From positions 744,001 through 808,000 of the forward strand of contig NZ_SIZW01000039.1 of the NCBI RefSeq assembly GCF_009866805.1: a stretch of DNA of 64,000 nt, read 5' to 3'. Shown here piece by piece: positions 27,169 through 35,476 of this stretch (position 1 is its first letter; each line of letters begins with the position of its first letter). Below the pieces are notes generated by a model. That model was given only the letters and a program-made list of their open reading frames with translations, ran no database searches and had not been told where the DNA came from. Both the position numbers and the translations under genes were made by a program. The stretch is from Schauerella aestuarii (lineage in GTDB: Bacteria; Pseudomonadota; Gammaproteobacteria; Burkholderiales; Burkholderiaceae_B).

Positions 27169-28305
27169 GTGTCGTTGCGGGTCATGATCGTCATCCATTC
27201 CTTGCGCGGCGGCGGCGCCGAACGCGTGGCCGCCGATCTCAGCCGGCACTGGGCGGATGCGGGCCGTACGGTCATGGTGGTCACGCAAACCGACGACCAT
27301 GGCGACGTCTATCCCTTGCATCCCGATGTGCAGCGTGAAACCCTGACCCTGGCCGGTGTGACCGGCGGGGGCTGGCGGGGGATTACGGCAAACTTCAAAC
27401 GCGTGCGCGCCTTGCGCCGCCTGATGGTGTCGTTCAAGCCGGATGTGGTGCTGGGCATGATGACCACGGCGTCCGTGTTGTCGGTGCTCGCTGCGCGCGG
27501 CCTGCCGTGCGCCGTGGTGGCTACCGAACACACGCATCCGCCGTCGCAGCGCATTTCCGGCATGTGGCGCCGGTTGCGGCGCTGGACCTATCCGCGCGCC
27601 GACCGCGTGGTGGCACTCACCAGCGGCACGGCCCGCTGGCTGGACAAGCACGTGCCGGGTGCACACCTGGACGTCATCCCCAACCCGGTGCATTGGCCCC
27701 TGGCGCAGAGCGAACCGCACGTGCCGCCACCGCCTCGCAATGGCCGCCGCCGCGCGCTGGCGGTGGGGCGCCTGCATCCGGACAAGGGCTTCGAAACGTT
27801 GGTGACCGCTTTTAATAGAGTAGCGGCGGCGCATCCCGAATGGGATTTGATTATTCTGGGCGAGGGGGCCGAGCGCGCCCGCCTGACCGCGCACATTGCC
27901 GCTGCGGGCTTGAGCGAGCGCGTGTTGCTGCCCGGTCGCGTGGGCAACGTGGGCGATTGGTACGGCGCGGCCGATCTGTATGTGTTGAGTTCGCGCTTCG
28001 AAGGGCTGTCGAATACCTTGCTCGAATCGATGGCCAGCGGCCTGGCCGCAGCCGCTTTCGATTGCGACACCGGTCCGCGAGAGATCGTGCGCGAAGGGGT
28101 GGACGGCGTGCTGGTGCGCCCCAACGGCGATGTGAACGCGATGGCGCAGGCGCTCGATGCGCTGATGGCCGACGATGCGCACCGCGAGGCCCTGGGTGCG
28201 CGCGCCATCGAAGTGCGCGAGCGGTTTTCGCCAGAACATGTATTGAGCCGCTGGCAAAAAGTATTTGACGACGCGCGCGATCAGGCGGCAAGCCGCGCGA
28301 GCTGA
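27169..28305 (+). CDS. Glycosyltransferase family 4
   Basis: A 378-residue GT-B fold transferase. N-terminal MIVIHSLRGGGAERVAADLS is the usual GT4 start; the C-terminal nucleotide-sugar site shows AVGRLHPDKGFETLV, LIILGEGAERARL and the E-x7-E region SSRFEGLSNTLLESMASG. GTG 27169 is chosen: AGGAG stands six bases before it and it begins one base after the flippase stop; ATG 27142 is in the flippase gene. It is a close relative of the gene at 30280, with shared blocks GGAERVAA, WRRLRRW/WKRLRRA and YPRAD, suggesting duplication. Donor and acceptor are unknown. Confidence 0.9.
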   Translation: MSLRVMIVIHSLRGGGAERVAADLSRHWADAGRTVMVVTQTDDHGDVYPLHPDVQRETLTLAGVTGGGWRGITANFKRVRALRRLMVSFKPDVVLGMMTTASVLSVLAARGLPCAVVATEHTHPPSQRISGMWRRLRRWTYPRADRVVALTSGTARWLDKHVPGAHLDVIPNPVHWPLAQSEPHVPPPPRNGRRRALAVGRLHPDKGFETLVTAFNRVAAAHPEWDLIILGEGAERARLTAHIAAAGLSERVLLPGRVGNVGDWYGAADLYVLSSRFEGLSNTLLESMASGLAAAAFDCDTGPREIVREGVDGVLVRPNGDVNAMAQALDALMADDAHREALGARAIEVRERFSPEHVLSRWQKVFDDARDQAASRAS

Positions 28306-28330
28306 TGAGCAGTATGAGACGAGACAGGTT

Positions 28331-30283
28331 ATGTGTGGAATAGCGGGAATATGGGGCGGGCTTGCCGACAAGTCTCGCGTATTGGCTGAGAGCTGCCGGC
28401 AGATTCGGCATCGCGGCCCGGACGATCACGGGCTGTGGGAAGACGCGGGCGCGGGCATTGCCCTGGCGCATGTGCGCCTGGCGATTCTCGATCTGTCGCA
28501 GGCCGGCCATCAACCCATGATCTCCGCCTGCCAGCGGTACGTGCTGGTGCTCAACGGCGAGATCTACAACCATCTGGCGTTGCGCGCCCAGCTCGAAGCC
28601 AGCGGCGCCGCGCCCGACTGGCGCGGGCATTCGGATACCGAAACAGTGCTGGCCTGCCTGGTGGCCTGGGGCATGGATCGCACGCTGCAGGCGTGCGTGG
28701 GCATGTATGCGTTTGCGCTGTGGGATCGCGACACCCGTTCGCTGTCGCTGGCGCGTGACCGGATGGGCGAGAAACCGCTGTACTACGGTTATGCCGATGG
28801 CAATCTGGTCTTCGCATCCGAACTCAAGGCCCTGCGGCCGGTGCCCGGCTTTGGCCAGACGGTCAATCGCGATGCGCTGATGCTGTTGATGCGGCACAAC
28901 TACATTCCAGCGCCCTGGTGCATTTACGAAGGCATGGCGAAACTGCCGCCCGGCACGTGGCTCACCCTGTCGGAAAACGATCTGCTGCATGCGGCCATGC
29001 CCGAGCCCACGGTGTACTGGTCGGCTATGGCCGCCGCGCAGGCAGGCGAGCAGTCGCCGCTCGCCTTCGATAGCGATGGGGCCGCCGCGGACGCGTTGGA
29101 GCAGGTGCTCTCGCAGGCCGTATCGGGCCAGATGCTGGCCGATGTGAAACTGGGCGCATTTCTTTCCGGCGGGATCGATTCGTCGACCATCGTCGCGCTG
29201 ATGCAAGCGCAGCGCGGTCAACCTGTGCGCACGTTCGCCATCGGCTTTCACGAAAAAGGCTACGACGAAGCCGAGCATGCCAAGGCGGTGGCGCGGCATT
29301 TGGGCACGGATCATTCTGAACTTTACGTGACCGCCAACGATGCACTCGCCGTGGTGCCGACGCTGCCGGATCTTTACGACGAACCGTTTGCCGACGCCTC
29401 GCAGATCCCGACCGCATTGGTGACGCGCATGGCGCGCGAACACGTGACCGTGGCCTTGTCGGGCGACGGCGGGGACGAACTCTTCGGGGGCTACTCCCGC
29501 TATTTGCGCGTGCGCGACTGGTGGGCCAAATGCGAACGCGTGCCGCGCCTGGTGCGGCATCCGGTAGGGCTGGCGATGTCGGCGTCGGCGCAACTGCCGG
29601 GCAATGGCGCGTGGCGCGGCAAGGTCGGCAAGATGGGCAGCCTCTTGCGCACGCGTACGAAAGGCGAGTTCTACCGCGAGTTCGTGTCGTACTGGCATCA
29701 TCCCGACAATATCGTCATCGGCGGCACCGAACCCGCGACGCCGTTTGCGCAGATCATGACGGGTTCCACGCTGGATGCCATGATGAAGCTGGACAGCGTC
29801 ACCTACCTGCCCGACGACATCCTGGTCAAGGTCGACCGGGCGGCCATGGCCGTGGGTCTCGAGACGCGCGTGCCGTTGATCGATCATCGGGTGTTCGAAT
29901 TTGCCTGGCAACTGCCTGCACGCTACAAGCTGCGCGATCGTACCGGCAAGTGGCTGTTGCGGCAGGTGCTGTATCGCCATGTGCCGCAGGCGCTCGTCGA
30001 TCGCCCCAAGCGTGGCTTTTCGGTGCCGCTGGCGGCGTGGCTGCGCGGGCCGTTGCGCGAATGGGCCGATGCCTTGCTCGACCCGGCGCTGTTGCACAAT
30101 CAGGGTTATTTCAAGCCCGAACCCATCGTGCAGAAATGGCGCGAGCATCGCTCGGGCCAACGTAACTGGAGCAGTCATTTGTGGGGCGTATTGATGATGC
30201 AAGCCTGGCTTGAGCGGCACCCGCCGGGCGAGGCGCTGACGCCGCGCGATGCTCCGCTGATCGTGACGCGAGAAGCCGCATGA
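28331..30283 (+). CDS. AsnB-type glutamine amidotransferase (WbpS/WbmE-like)
   Basis: A 650-residue class II amidotransferase of the glutamine-hydrolysing asparagine synthetase family. The catalytic N-terminal cysteine is Cys2 (MCGIAGIWGG); RHRGPDD, LNGEIYNH and SDTE build the glutaminase site; SGGIDSS is the ATP pyrophosphatase loop of the synthetase half, with ALSGDGGDELFGGYSRY following. It lies between glycosyltransferase genes and overlaps the next by four bases. Close relatives in O-antigen loci are thought to turn uronic acids into uronamides, which fits the UDP-HexNAc uronic acid pair in this cluster. A role as ordinary asparagine synthetase is the alternative. Confidence 0.88.
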   Translation: MCGIAGIWGGLADKSRVLAESCRQIRHRGPDDHGLWEDAGAGIALAHVRLAILDLSQAGHQPMISACQRYVLVLNGEIYNHLALRAQLEASGAAPDWRGHSDTETVLACLVAWGMDRTLQACVGMYAFALWDRDTRSLSLARDRMGEKPLYYGYADGNLVFASELKALRPVPGFGQTVNRDALMLLMRHNYIPAPWCIYEGMAKLPPGTWLTLSENDLLHAAMPEPTVYWSAMAAAQAGEQSPLAFDSDGAAADALEQVLSQAVSGQMLADVKLGAFLSGGIDSSTIVALMQAQRGQPVRTFAIGFHEKGYDEAEHAKAVARHLGTDHSELYVTANDALAVVPTLPDLYDEPFADASQIPTALVTRMAREHVTVALSGDGGDELFGGYSRYLRVRDWWAKCERVPRLVRHPVGLAMSASAQLPGNGAWRGKVGKMGSLLRTRTKGEFYREFVSYWHHPDNIVIGGTEPATPFAQIMTGSTLDAMMKLDSVTYLPDDILVKVDRAAMAVGLETRVPLIDHRVFEFAWQLPARYKLRDRTGKWLLRQVLYRHVPQALVDRPKRGFSVPLAAWLRGPLREWADALLDPALLHNQGYFKPEPIVQKWREHRSGQRNWSSHLWGVLMMQAWLERHPPGEALTPRDAPLIVTREAA

Positions 30284-31470
30284 AGATCATGCTGCTGGTG
30301 AGCTCAATGCATGCAGGCGGCGCCGAACGGGTCGCCGCCACGCTCGTGAACGCATGGTCGGCTCGCGGCGATCGGGTCACGCTCGTGCCCACGTTCTCGT
30401 CCAAAGGCACGTGCTTTTATCCCGTGTCGGATGCGGTCGATCTGGTGTGGCTGGCCGATCGTGCAGGCACCCGTGCCAAGGGTCCAATGGCGGCATTCAC
30501 GCGCTTGCGCGCCTTGCGTCGTCTTGTTCAAGAGCAAGCGCCGGACGTCGTCGTTTCGTTTCTGACCAACGTGAACGTGGCGGCAATCCTTGCGACGCGA
30601 GGATTGAACGTGCCGCTGATCGTGTGCGAGCGCACGAATCCGGTGCTGCAGAAGGTGTCGCCGATCTGGAAGCGCCTGCGCCGCGCGTTGTATCCGCGCG
30701 CCGACATGGTGACGGTGCAGGCCGAAGATACGGTGGAACCGTTTGCCAAACAGGTGCCGGGCATCAAACGCCTGGCGGTGATTCCCAATCCTTTGCCGGC
30801 CGACCTCGTCGACGCGCCGCCCGCCGGTGTCGATCCGATCGCCCCGCGCGCGGTGCGCAAGCGGCTGATGGCCATGGGCCGCCTGGTCGGCGAAAAGCAA
30901 TTCGATCTGCTGATCGAGGCGTTTGCCGGGCTCACAGGCGATATTCCCGATTGGGATCTGTGGATCTGGGGCGAGGGACCCAAGCGCGCCGCACTGGAAG
31001 CACAAGTGACGCAGGCAGGCCTGGGTCATCGCGTGCGGTTGCCGGGGCGCACCGAGTCGCCCTGGGACGAACTTGCGCTGGCGCAAGCCTTCGTGCTGAG
31101 TTCATCGGTGGAAGGCTTTCCGAATGTGCTGCTCGAAGCCATGGCGTTGGGCTTGCCGTGCGCCGCCTTCGACTGCCCGAGCGGCCCGCGCGAAATGACG
31201 CGCGATGGCCGCGATGGTTTATTGGTGCCGGCAAACGACGTCGCAGCGCTGCGGGACACCCTGCGGCGCCTGATGAGCGACGACGATTTGCGCGGCGATC
31301 TGGGCGAACGTGCGGCGCGTGCCGTGCGGCGCCGTTATTCTTTGCCGGCAGTGCTGGCTCAATGGGACGCGCTGTTCGCCCAGGTGGGCGCACATCCGGC
31401 TCAAGCGTCGGCCGACGCGAACGAACTTATCTCTCAGCCAGACGCGGCCGCGCGGCAAGGAACGCCATGA
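30280..31470 (+). CDS. Glycosyltransferase family 4
   Basis: A 396-residue GT-B transferase that starts MKIMLLVSSMHAGGAERVAA and overlaps the AsnB-type gene by four bases. C-terminal donor-site segments are MAMGRLVGEKQFDLLIEAF, LWIWGEGPKRAAL and SSSVEGFPNVLLEAMALG, the latter with the GT4 E-x7-E pair. It resembles the gene at 27169 along most of its length. It ends with an ATGA overlap with the next transferase. The sugar it transfers cannot be named. Confidence 0.9.
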   Translation: MKIMLLVSSMHAGGAERVAATLVNAWSARGDRVTLVPTFSSKGTCFYPVSDAVDLVWLADRAGTRAKGPMAAFTRLRALRRLVQEQAPDVVVSFLTNVNVAAILATRGLNVPLIVCERTNPVLQKVSPIWKRLRRALYPRADMVTVQAEDTVEPFAKQVPGIKRLAVIPNPLPADLVDAPPAGVDPIAPRAVRKRLMAMGRLVGEKQFDLLIEAFAGLTGDIPDWDLWIWGEGPKRAALEAQVTQAGLGHRVRLPGRTESPWDELALAQAFVLSSSVEGFPNVLLEAMALGLPCAAFDCPSGPREMTRDGRDGLLVPANDVAALRDTLRRLMSDDDLRGDLGERAARAVRRRYSLPAVLAQWDALFAQVGAHPAQASADANELISQPDAAARQGTP

Positions 31471-32630
31471 CGACGAGCAACCCCACCCTCCATATTCTGC
31501 ACGTCATCACGGGTCTGGGGCAGGGCGGCGCCGAGTCCGTGCTGTATCGCCTCACGACGGCATCGAGCCAGTCGGTGACGCATACCGTGGTTTCGCTGAC
31601 CGATGGCGGCATTTACGCCGAGCGCCTGCGCGTGGCCGGCGTCGATGTGCGCACGCTGGGCATGTCGCGGGGCCGTTTCAGCATTGGCGGCTTTCTGGCG
31701 CTGCGCCGCTTGATCAAGGAACGCGAGCCCGATGTCGTGCAAACGTGGATGTACCACTCCGATTTACTGGGCGGGTTGGCGGCGCGCAGTGCGGGTGTGC
31801 GGGCGATTTCCTGGGGCATCCGCAACTCCGGTGCGTTCCTCGAAAAGAGCAGCCGCTCCGCGCGCATCGTGTTGCGCCTGTGCGCGCGCCTGTCGCGCCG
31901 GGTGCCGGCGGCCATCGTGTGTTGTGCACAGGATGCGGCCGAACGTCACAAGGCGGTAGGCTACGACGGCGACCGCATGGTGGTGATCAATAACGGCTAC
32001 GACCTGGCTCGCTTCTCGCCGGATCCACTCGGGCGTGAGCGCTTGCGCAAGGAGTGGGACGTGCCGGCCGACGTGCCGTTGATCGGCTGCGTCGCGCGCT
32101 GGGATCCGTTGAAGGATCATGAAAATCTGCTGCGCGCACTCGCCGCGCTGGAAGCGGAAGACAAGGCGGGCAAGATGCGTTGCGCCCTGATCGGCCGCGG
32201 CATGACGGCCGACAATCAGGCGCTGTCGGCCATCATCGAGCAATTCGGATTGCGCTCGCGCGTGATTCTGGTGGGACCGCGCGACGATATTCCCGCTGTG
32301 ATGAATGCGTTGGATGTGCATGTGCTGTCGAGCCGGGCGGAAGGTTTTCCCAACGTGGTGGCTGAGGCCATGGCATGCGGCACGCCGTGCGTGGTCACGC
32401 AGGTGGGCGACGCGGCGCGTATCGTGGGCGATGCGGGCTGGGTCGCACCGGCCGAGCGGCCGGGTGCCTTGGCCGGCGCGATCGGGTCGGCGCTGGCGGC
32501 CGTGGCCGAATACGGCCGCAACACGGTCGGTGAGCATGGACGCGAGCGCGTTCAAAGCGAGTTTGCTTTGGATCGCATGGTCAAAGGCTATTTGCAAGTG
32601 TGGCGCAAGATCGCGGGACGCGCTGCATGA
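31467..32630 (+). CDS. Glycosyltransferase family 4
   Basis: A 387-residue GT-B transferase. ATG 31467 overlaps the previous stop and gives the usual start (TLHILHVITGLGQGGAESVLYRL). The donor domain shows GCVARWDPLKDHENLL, LIGRGM and SSRAEGFPNVVAEAMACGTPCV. It stands between two other GT4 genes and overlaps the next by four bases, so all four transferases in this stretch appear to be read from one mRNA. Unlike its neighbours at 27169 and 30280 it lacks their shared middle blocks. Confidence 0.9.
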   Translation: MTTSNPTLHILHVITGLGQGGAESVLYRLTTASSQSVTHTVVSLTDGGIYAERLRVAGVDVRTLGMSRGRFSIGGFLALRRLIKEREPDVVQTWMYHSDLLGGLAARSAGVRAISWGIRNSGAFLEKSSRSARIVLRLCARLSRRVPAAIVCCAQDAAERHKAVGYDGDRMVVINNGYDLARFSPDPLGRERLRKEWDVPADVPLIGCVARWDPLKDHENLLRALAALEAEDKAGKMRCALIGRGMTADNQALSAIIEQFGLRSRVILVGPRDDIPAVMNALDVHVLSSRAEGFPNVVAEAMACGTPCVVTQVGDAARIVGDAGWVAPAERPGALAGAIGSALAAVAEYGRNTVGEHGRERVQSEFALDRMVKGYLQVWRKIAGRAA

Positions 32631-33784
32631 CGCCTGCGCAGACCCGTCCTCGCACGTTGATGTTTGTCGTGAATAATCCGGCGTTCTTTTTGTCGCACCG
32701 GTTGCCACTGGCCCTGGCGGCCCAAGCTGCAGGCTATGCCGTGCATGTGGCAACGATGGGGGGCGAAAGCGTGACACGGATCGAAGCGCTGGGCATGACG
32801 CACCACAACGTGCCCATGACGCGCAGCGGCAAGCAACCCTTGCAGGAGTTGGGCACCATTGTGGCGCTGCGGCGTCTTTTCAAACAGGTGCGGCCCGATG
32901 TGGTGCATCTGGTGACGATCAAACCCGTGCTGTATGGCGGTATTGCGGCGCGGCTGGCAGGCGTACCCGGCATGGTGGCCGCGATCTCGGGATTGGGCTT
33001 CATCTTTATGCAGGGCGGCGTTCGTGCCCGCATCGTGCGCGCCATCGTGGCCCGGCTTTATCGCGTGGCGTTGGGGCATCCCAACAGCCGCGTGATTTTT
33101 CAGAACCAGAGCGACCGCGGGATGCTGGCGCAGTTGGGCGCCATCCGCGACGATCAAGTGGTGATGATTCGTGGCGCGGGGGTCGAACTCAGCGATTTCG
33201 CCGCCGCCCCGCCGCCGCCCGCGCCACCCGTGGTGGTGACCATGGCCGCACGGTTGTTGATCGACAAGGGCGTACGCGAGTATGTGGAAGCGGCGCGCTT
33301 GCTCCGCGAGCGCGGCGTGCCGGTGAGGATGCGACTGGCCGGCAATCCCGATCCGGGCAATCCGGCCTCCATCACGGATGATGAGGTGGCGGCGTGGCGT
33401 GCGCAGGGCGATGTGGAATGCTTGGGCGAGCGGGACGACATCCCCGCGCTGTATGCCGATTCGCATATTGTGGCGTTGCCGTCGTATCGCGAAGGCTTGC
33501 CCAAGGCATTGCTCGAAGCGGCAGCGGCTGGGCGGGCGGTCGTAACGACTGACGTGCCCGGTTGCCGGGACGCGATCGAACCCGATGTGACGGGTGTGCT
33601 GGTGCCGGTGAAGGATGCCGCGTCGCTGGCGGACACGATTGGGCAGCTGGCGCAGGATGAAACCATGCGCACCAGCATGGGTCTGGCGGGACGCGCGTTG
33701 GCAGAACAAGCGTTCGATGTGCGCGAGGTGGCCGGCAAGCACGTGCATGTATACGACATGCTATGTGAGGCGGCGGGGCGCTAG
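32627..33784 (+). CDS. Glycosyltransferase family 4 (last gene of the cluster)
   Basis: A 385-residue GT-B transferase starting at an ATG that overlaps the previous stop. The N-terminal part, FVVNNPAFFLSHRLPLALAA and VVHLVTIKPVLYGGIAARLAG followed by ISGLGFIF, is typical of the WbpT/PglA-like group that often adds an N-acetylgalactosamine or its uronic acid early in repeat units (family knowledge; donor not shown). The donor domain has MAARLLIDKGVREYVEAA and LPSYREGLPKALLEAAAAGR. A terminator follows at 33832-33879. Confidence 0.88.
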   Translation: MTPAQTRPRTLMFVVNNPAFFLSHRLPLALAAQAAGYAVHVATMGGESVTRIEALGMTHHNVPMTRSGKQPLQELGTIVALRRLFKQVRPDVVHLVTIKPVLYGGIAARLAGVPGMVAAISGLGFIFMQGGVRARIVRAIVARLYRVALGHPNSRVIFQNQSDRGMLAQLGAIRDDQVVMIRGAGVELSDFAAAPPPPAPPVVVTMAARLLIDKGVREYVEAARLLRERGVPVRMRLAGNPDPGNPASITDDEVAAWRAQGDVECLGERDDIPALYADSHIVALPSYREGLPKALLEAAAAGRAVVTTDVPGCRDAIEPDVTGVLVPVKDAASLADTIGQLAQDETMRTSMGLAGRALAEQAFDVREVAGKHVHVYDMLCEAAGR

Positions 33785-33831
33785 TCCTCGACTGTTTTGC
33801 CGCGCGCCACCAAGCATCGATGGCACCATTG

Positions 33832-33879
33832 AAAACGCCCCACAGCCGGACGAGTGTCCAAGCGGTGAGGCGTTTTTTT
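33832..33879. terminator. Terminator between the polysaccharide cluster and pgi
   Basis: AAAACGCC (33832-33839) pairs with GGCGTTTT (33869-33876), enclosing an inner GGAC-GAGT-GTCC hairpin, and T residues continue to 33879. The A run on the other side makes it usable for the convergent pgi transcript too. Confidence 0.7.
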
Positions 33880-33911
33880 CGCAGCGCGGGCGGTCATGCC
33901 CGTTGAAACGA

Positions 33912-35471
33912 TCAGGCTGAGAGCTTTTCGATCCAATGCTGCGTCGAGGGATCTTGCGCGCTGATCTGCGCCTTGGGGTCGTCGAGCTCATGGATGATGT
34001 TCTTGGCCAACTGCTTGCCGTACTCCACCCCCCATTGATCGAACGGGTTGATACCCCACACCACGCCTTGCGTGAACACCTTGTGTTCATACATCGCCAG
34101 GAGCGCACCGAGCGTGTGCGCGGTAAGGCGCGGCAGCACGATGAGGGTGCTGGGCCGACCGCCCGCATGCGCGCGGTGCGGCGCCAGTTTGGCGGCGGCG
34201 GCGTCATCTGCGGTGAGTTCGCGAGCCTCGGCGGCATTTTGTGCGTCGGGCTTGCCGCGCATCAATGCCGCACGTTGCGCCAGACAATTCGCCACGAGCA
34301 AGGTGTGATTGCGCGCATACGGATGGTCCGGCGTCAGACAGAGCATGAAGTCGACCGGTGCGCCCACGGGATGTTGGTGCAGCCACTGGAAAAACGTGTG
34401 CTGGCCATCGGTACCGGGCATACCCCAGACGGCAGGGCTGGTGGGCACATCGACGGCGCTGCCGCTGTGCGTGGCTGTTTTGCCCAGCGATTCCATCTCA
34501 AGCTGCTGCGCCCAAGGCACCACACTCGCCAAGCGCGCGTCGTAGGGCGCGAGCGCGAGCGACGTATAGCCGAGTACGCTGCAATTGGCGATACCCGCCA
34601 ACGCCATTTGCACCGGCGCATTGTGTTCGACGGGGGCGGTCAGGAAGTGTTCGTCCATGTCGGCCGCGCCAGCCAGCAGGCCGTCGAGTGCGTCCGGGCC
34701 CAGCGCGAGCGAGATCGCCAGACCGATGGAGGACCACAACGAATATCGGCCGCCGACCCAATCCCAAAAGCTGAAAATGCGCTCTGGCGCCACGCCATAG
34801 GCGCGCGCCGCATCGACGTTGGCCGTAACGGCGGCCACTTGCGCCAACGGGTCGGCCACGCCGCCGGCGGCGAGCCAGTCAAGCGCGATCTTCGCATTGG
34901 CCAGGGGTTCGGTGGTCGTGAACGTCTTGGAGGCGATCACGATCAGCGTTTGCTTGGGATCCAGGCCCTGCAGGGCCTCGTCGATGGCATGACCGTCGAC
35001 GTTCGACGCGAAGCGCATGGTGCGCGTCATGGCGTGCGACTTGAGCGCCTGGATGACCATGCGCGGTCCCCAATCGCTACCGCCGATCCCCAGATGCAGG
35101 ATGTGCTTGTAAGCGCCGCGGGTATCCGCGTCTTCGACGAAGGCGCGCACGCGGGCGCGTTCGTTGGTCACCGCTTCAGACACGGCTTCCGGCGGGTTGG
35201 CCGCGCGCAGGGCGGTATGCCATGCCGCGCGATTTTCCGTCCAGTTCACCGGTGCGCCATCGAACAGCGCCTGGCGTGTGGGCTCGAAGCCCTGTTGCGC
35301 CAACAGCGCCGCACCGGCTGCCGTCAAGGCGGCCGAATGACGCTGGGTTGTGAAATCGACCTGCAGACCGGCCGCCTCGATGATCGCCAGATCGGCGCCA
35401 TCGAGCGGGGTGTCGTGGACGGCTTGCGCAAAGGCTTGCCAGGCAGGGCTGGCGGCAAGGGAGTCGGGCAT
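33912..35471 (-). CDS. pgi: Glucose-6-phosphate isomerase
   Basis: The 519-residue enzyme interconverts glucose 6-phosphate and fructose 6-phosphate. Both family signatures are visible: LIVIASKTFTTTEPLANA with nearby GIGGSDWGPRMV, and GGRYSLWSSIGL; the late catalytic segment GINPFDQWGVEYGKQLA is also intact. It follows the phosphohexomutase gene by 5 bp on the minus strand, so the pair is probably one transcript. Next to the polysaccharide cluster, the two enzymes would supply hexose phosphates for nucleotide sugars. Confidence 0.96.
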   Translation of the reverse strand: MPDSLAASPAWQAFAQAVHDTPLDGADLAIIEAAGLQVDFTTQRHSAALTAAGAALLAQQGFEPTRQALFDGAPVNWTENRAAWHTALRAANPPEAVSEAVTNERARVRAFVEDADTRGAYKHILHLGIGGSDWGPRMVIQALKSHAMTRTMRFASNVDGHAIDEALQGLDPKQTLIVIASKTFTTTEPLANAKIALDWLAAGGVADPLAQVAAVTANVDAARAYGVAPERIFSFWDWVGGRYSLWSSIGLAISLALGPDALDGLLAGAADMDEHFLTAPVEHNAPVQMALAGIANCSVLGYTSLALAPYDARLASVVPWAQQLEMESLGKTATHSGSAVDVPTSPAVWGMPGTDGQHTFFQWLHQHPVGAPVDFMLCLTPDHPYARNHTLLVANCLAQRAALMRGKPDAQNAAEARELTADDAAAAKLAPHRAHAGGRPSTLIVLPRLTAHTLGALLAMYEHKVFTQGVVWGINPFDQWGVEYGKQLAKNIIHELDDPKAQISAQDPSTQHWIEKLSA

Positions 35472-35476
35472 GGCGA

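Noticed and set aside
27851-30220. A 789-codon frame on the minus strand
   Set aside because: Antisense to the glycosyltransferase and AsnB-type genes; the composition and lack of domains mark it as a shadow.
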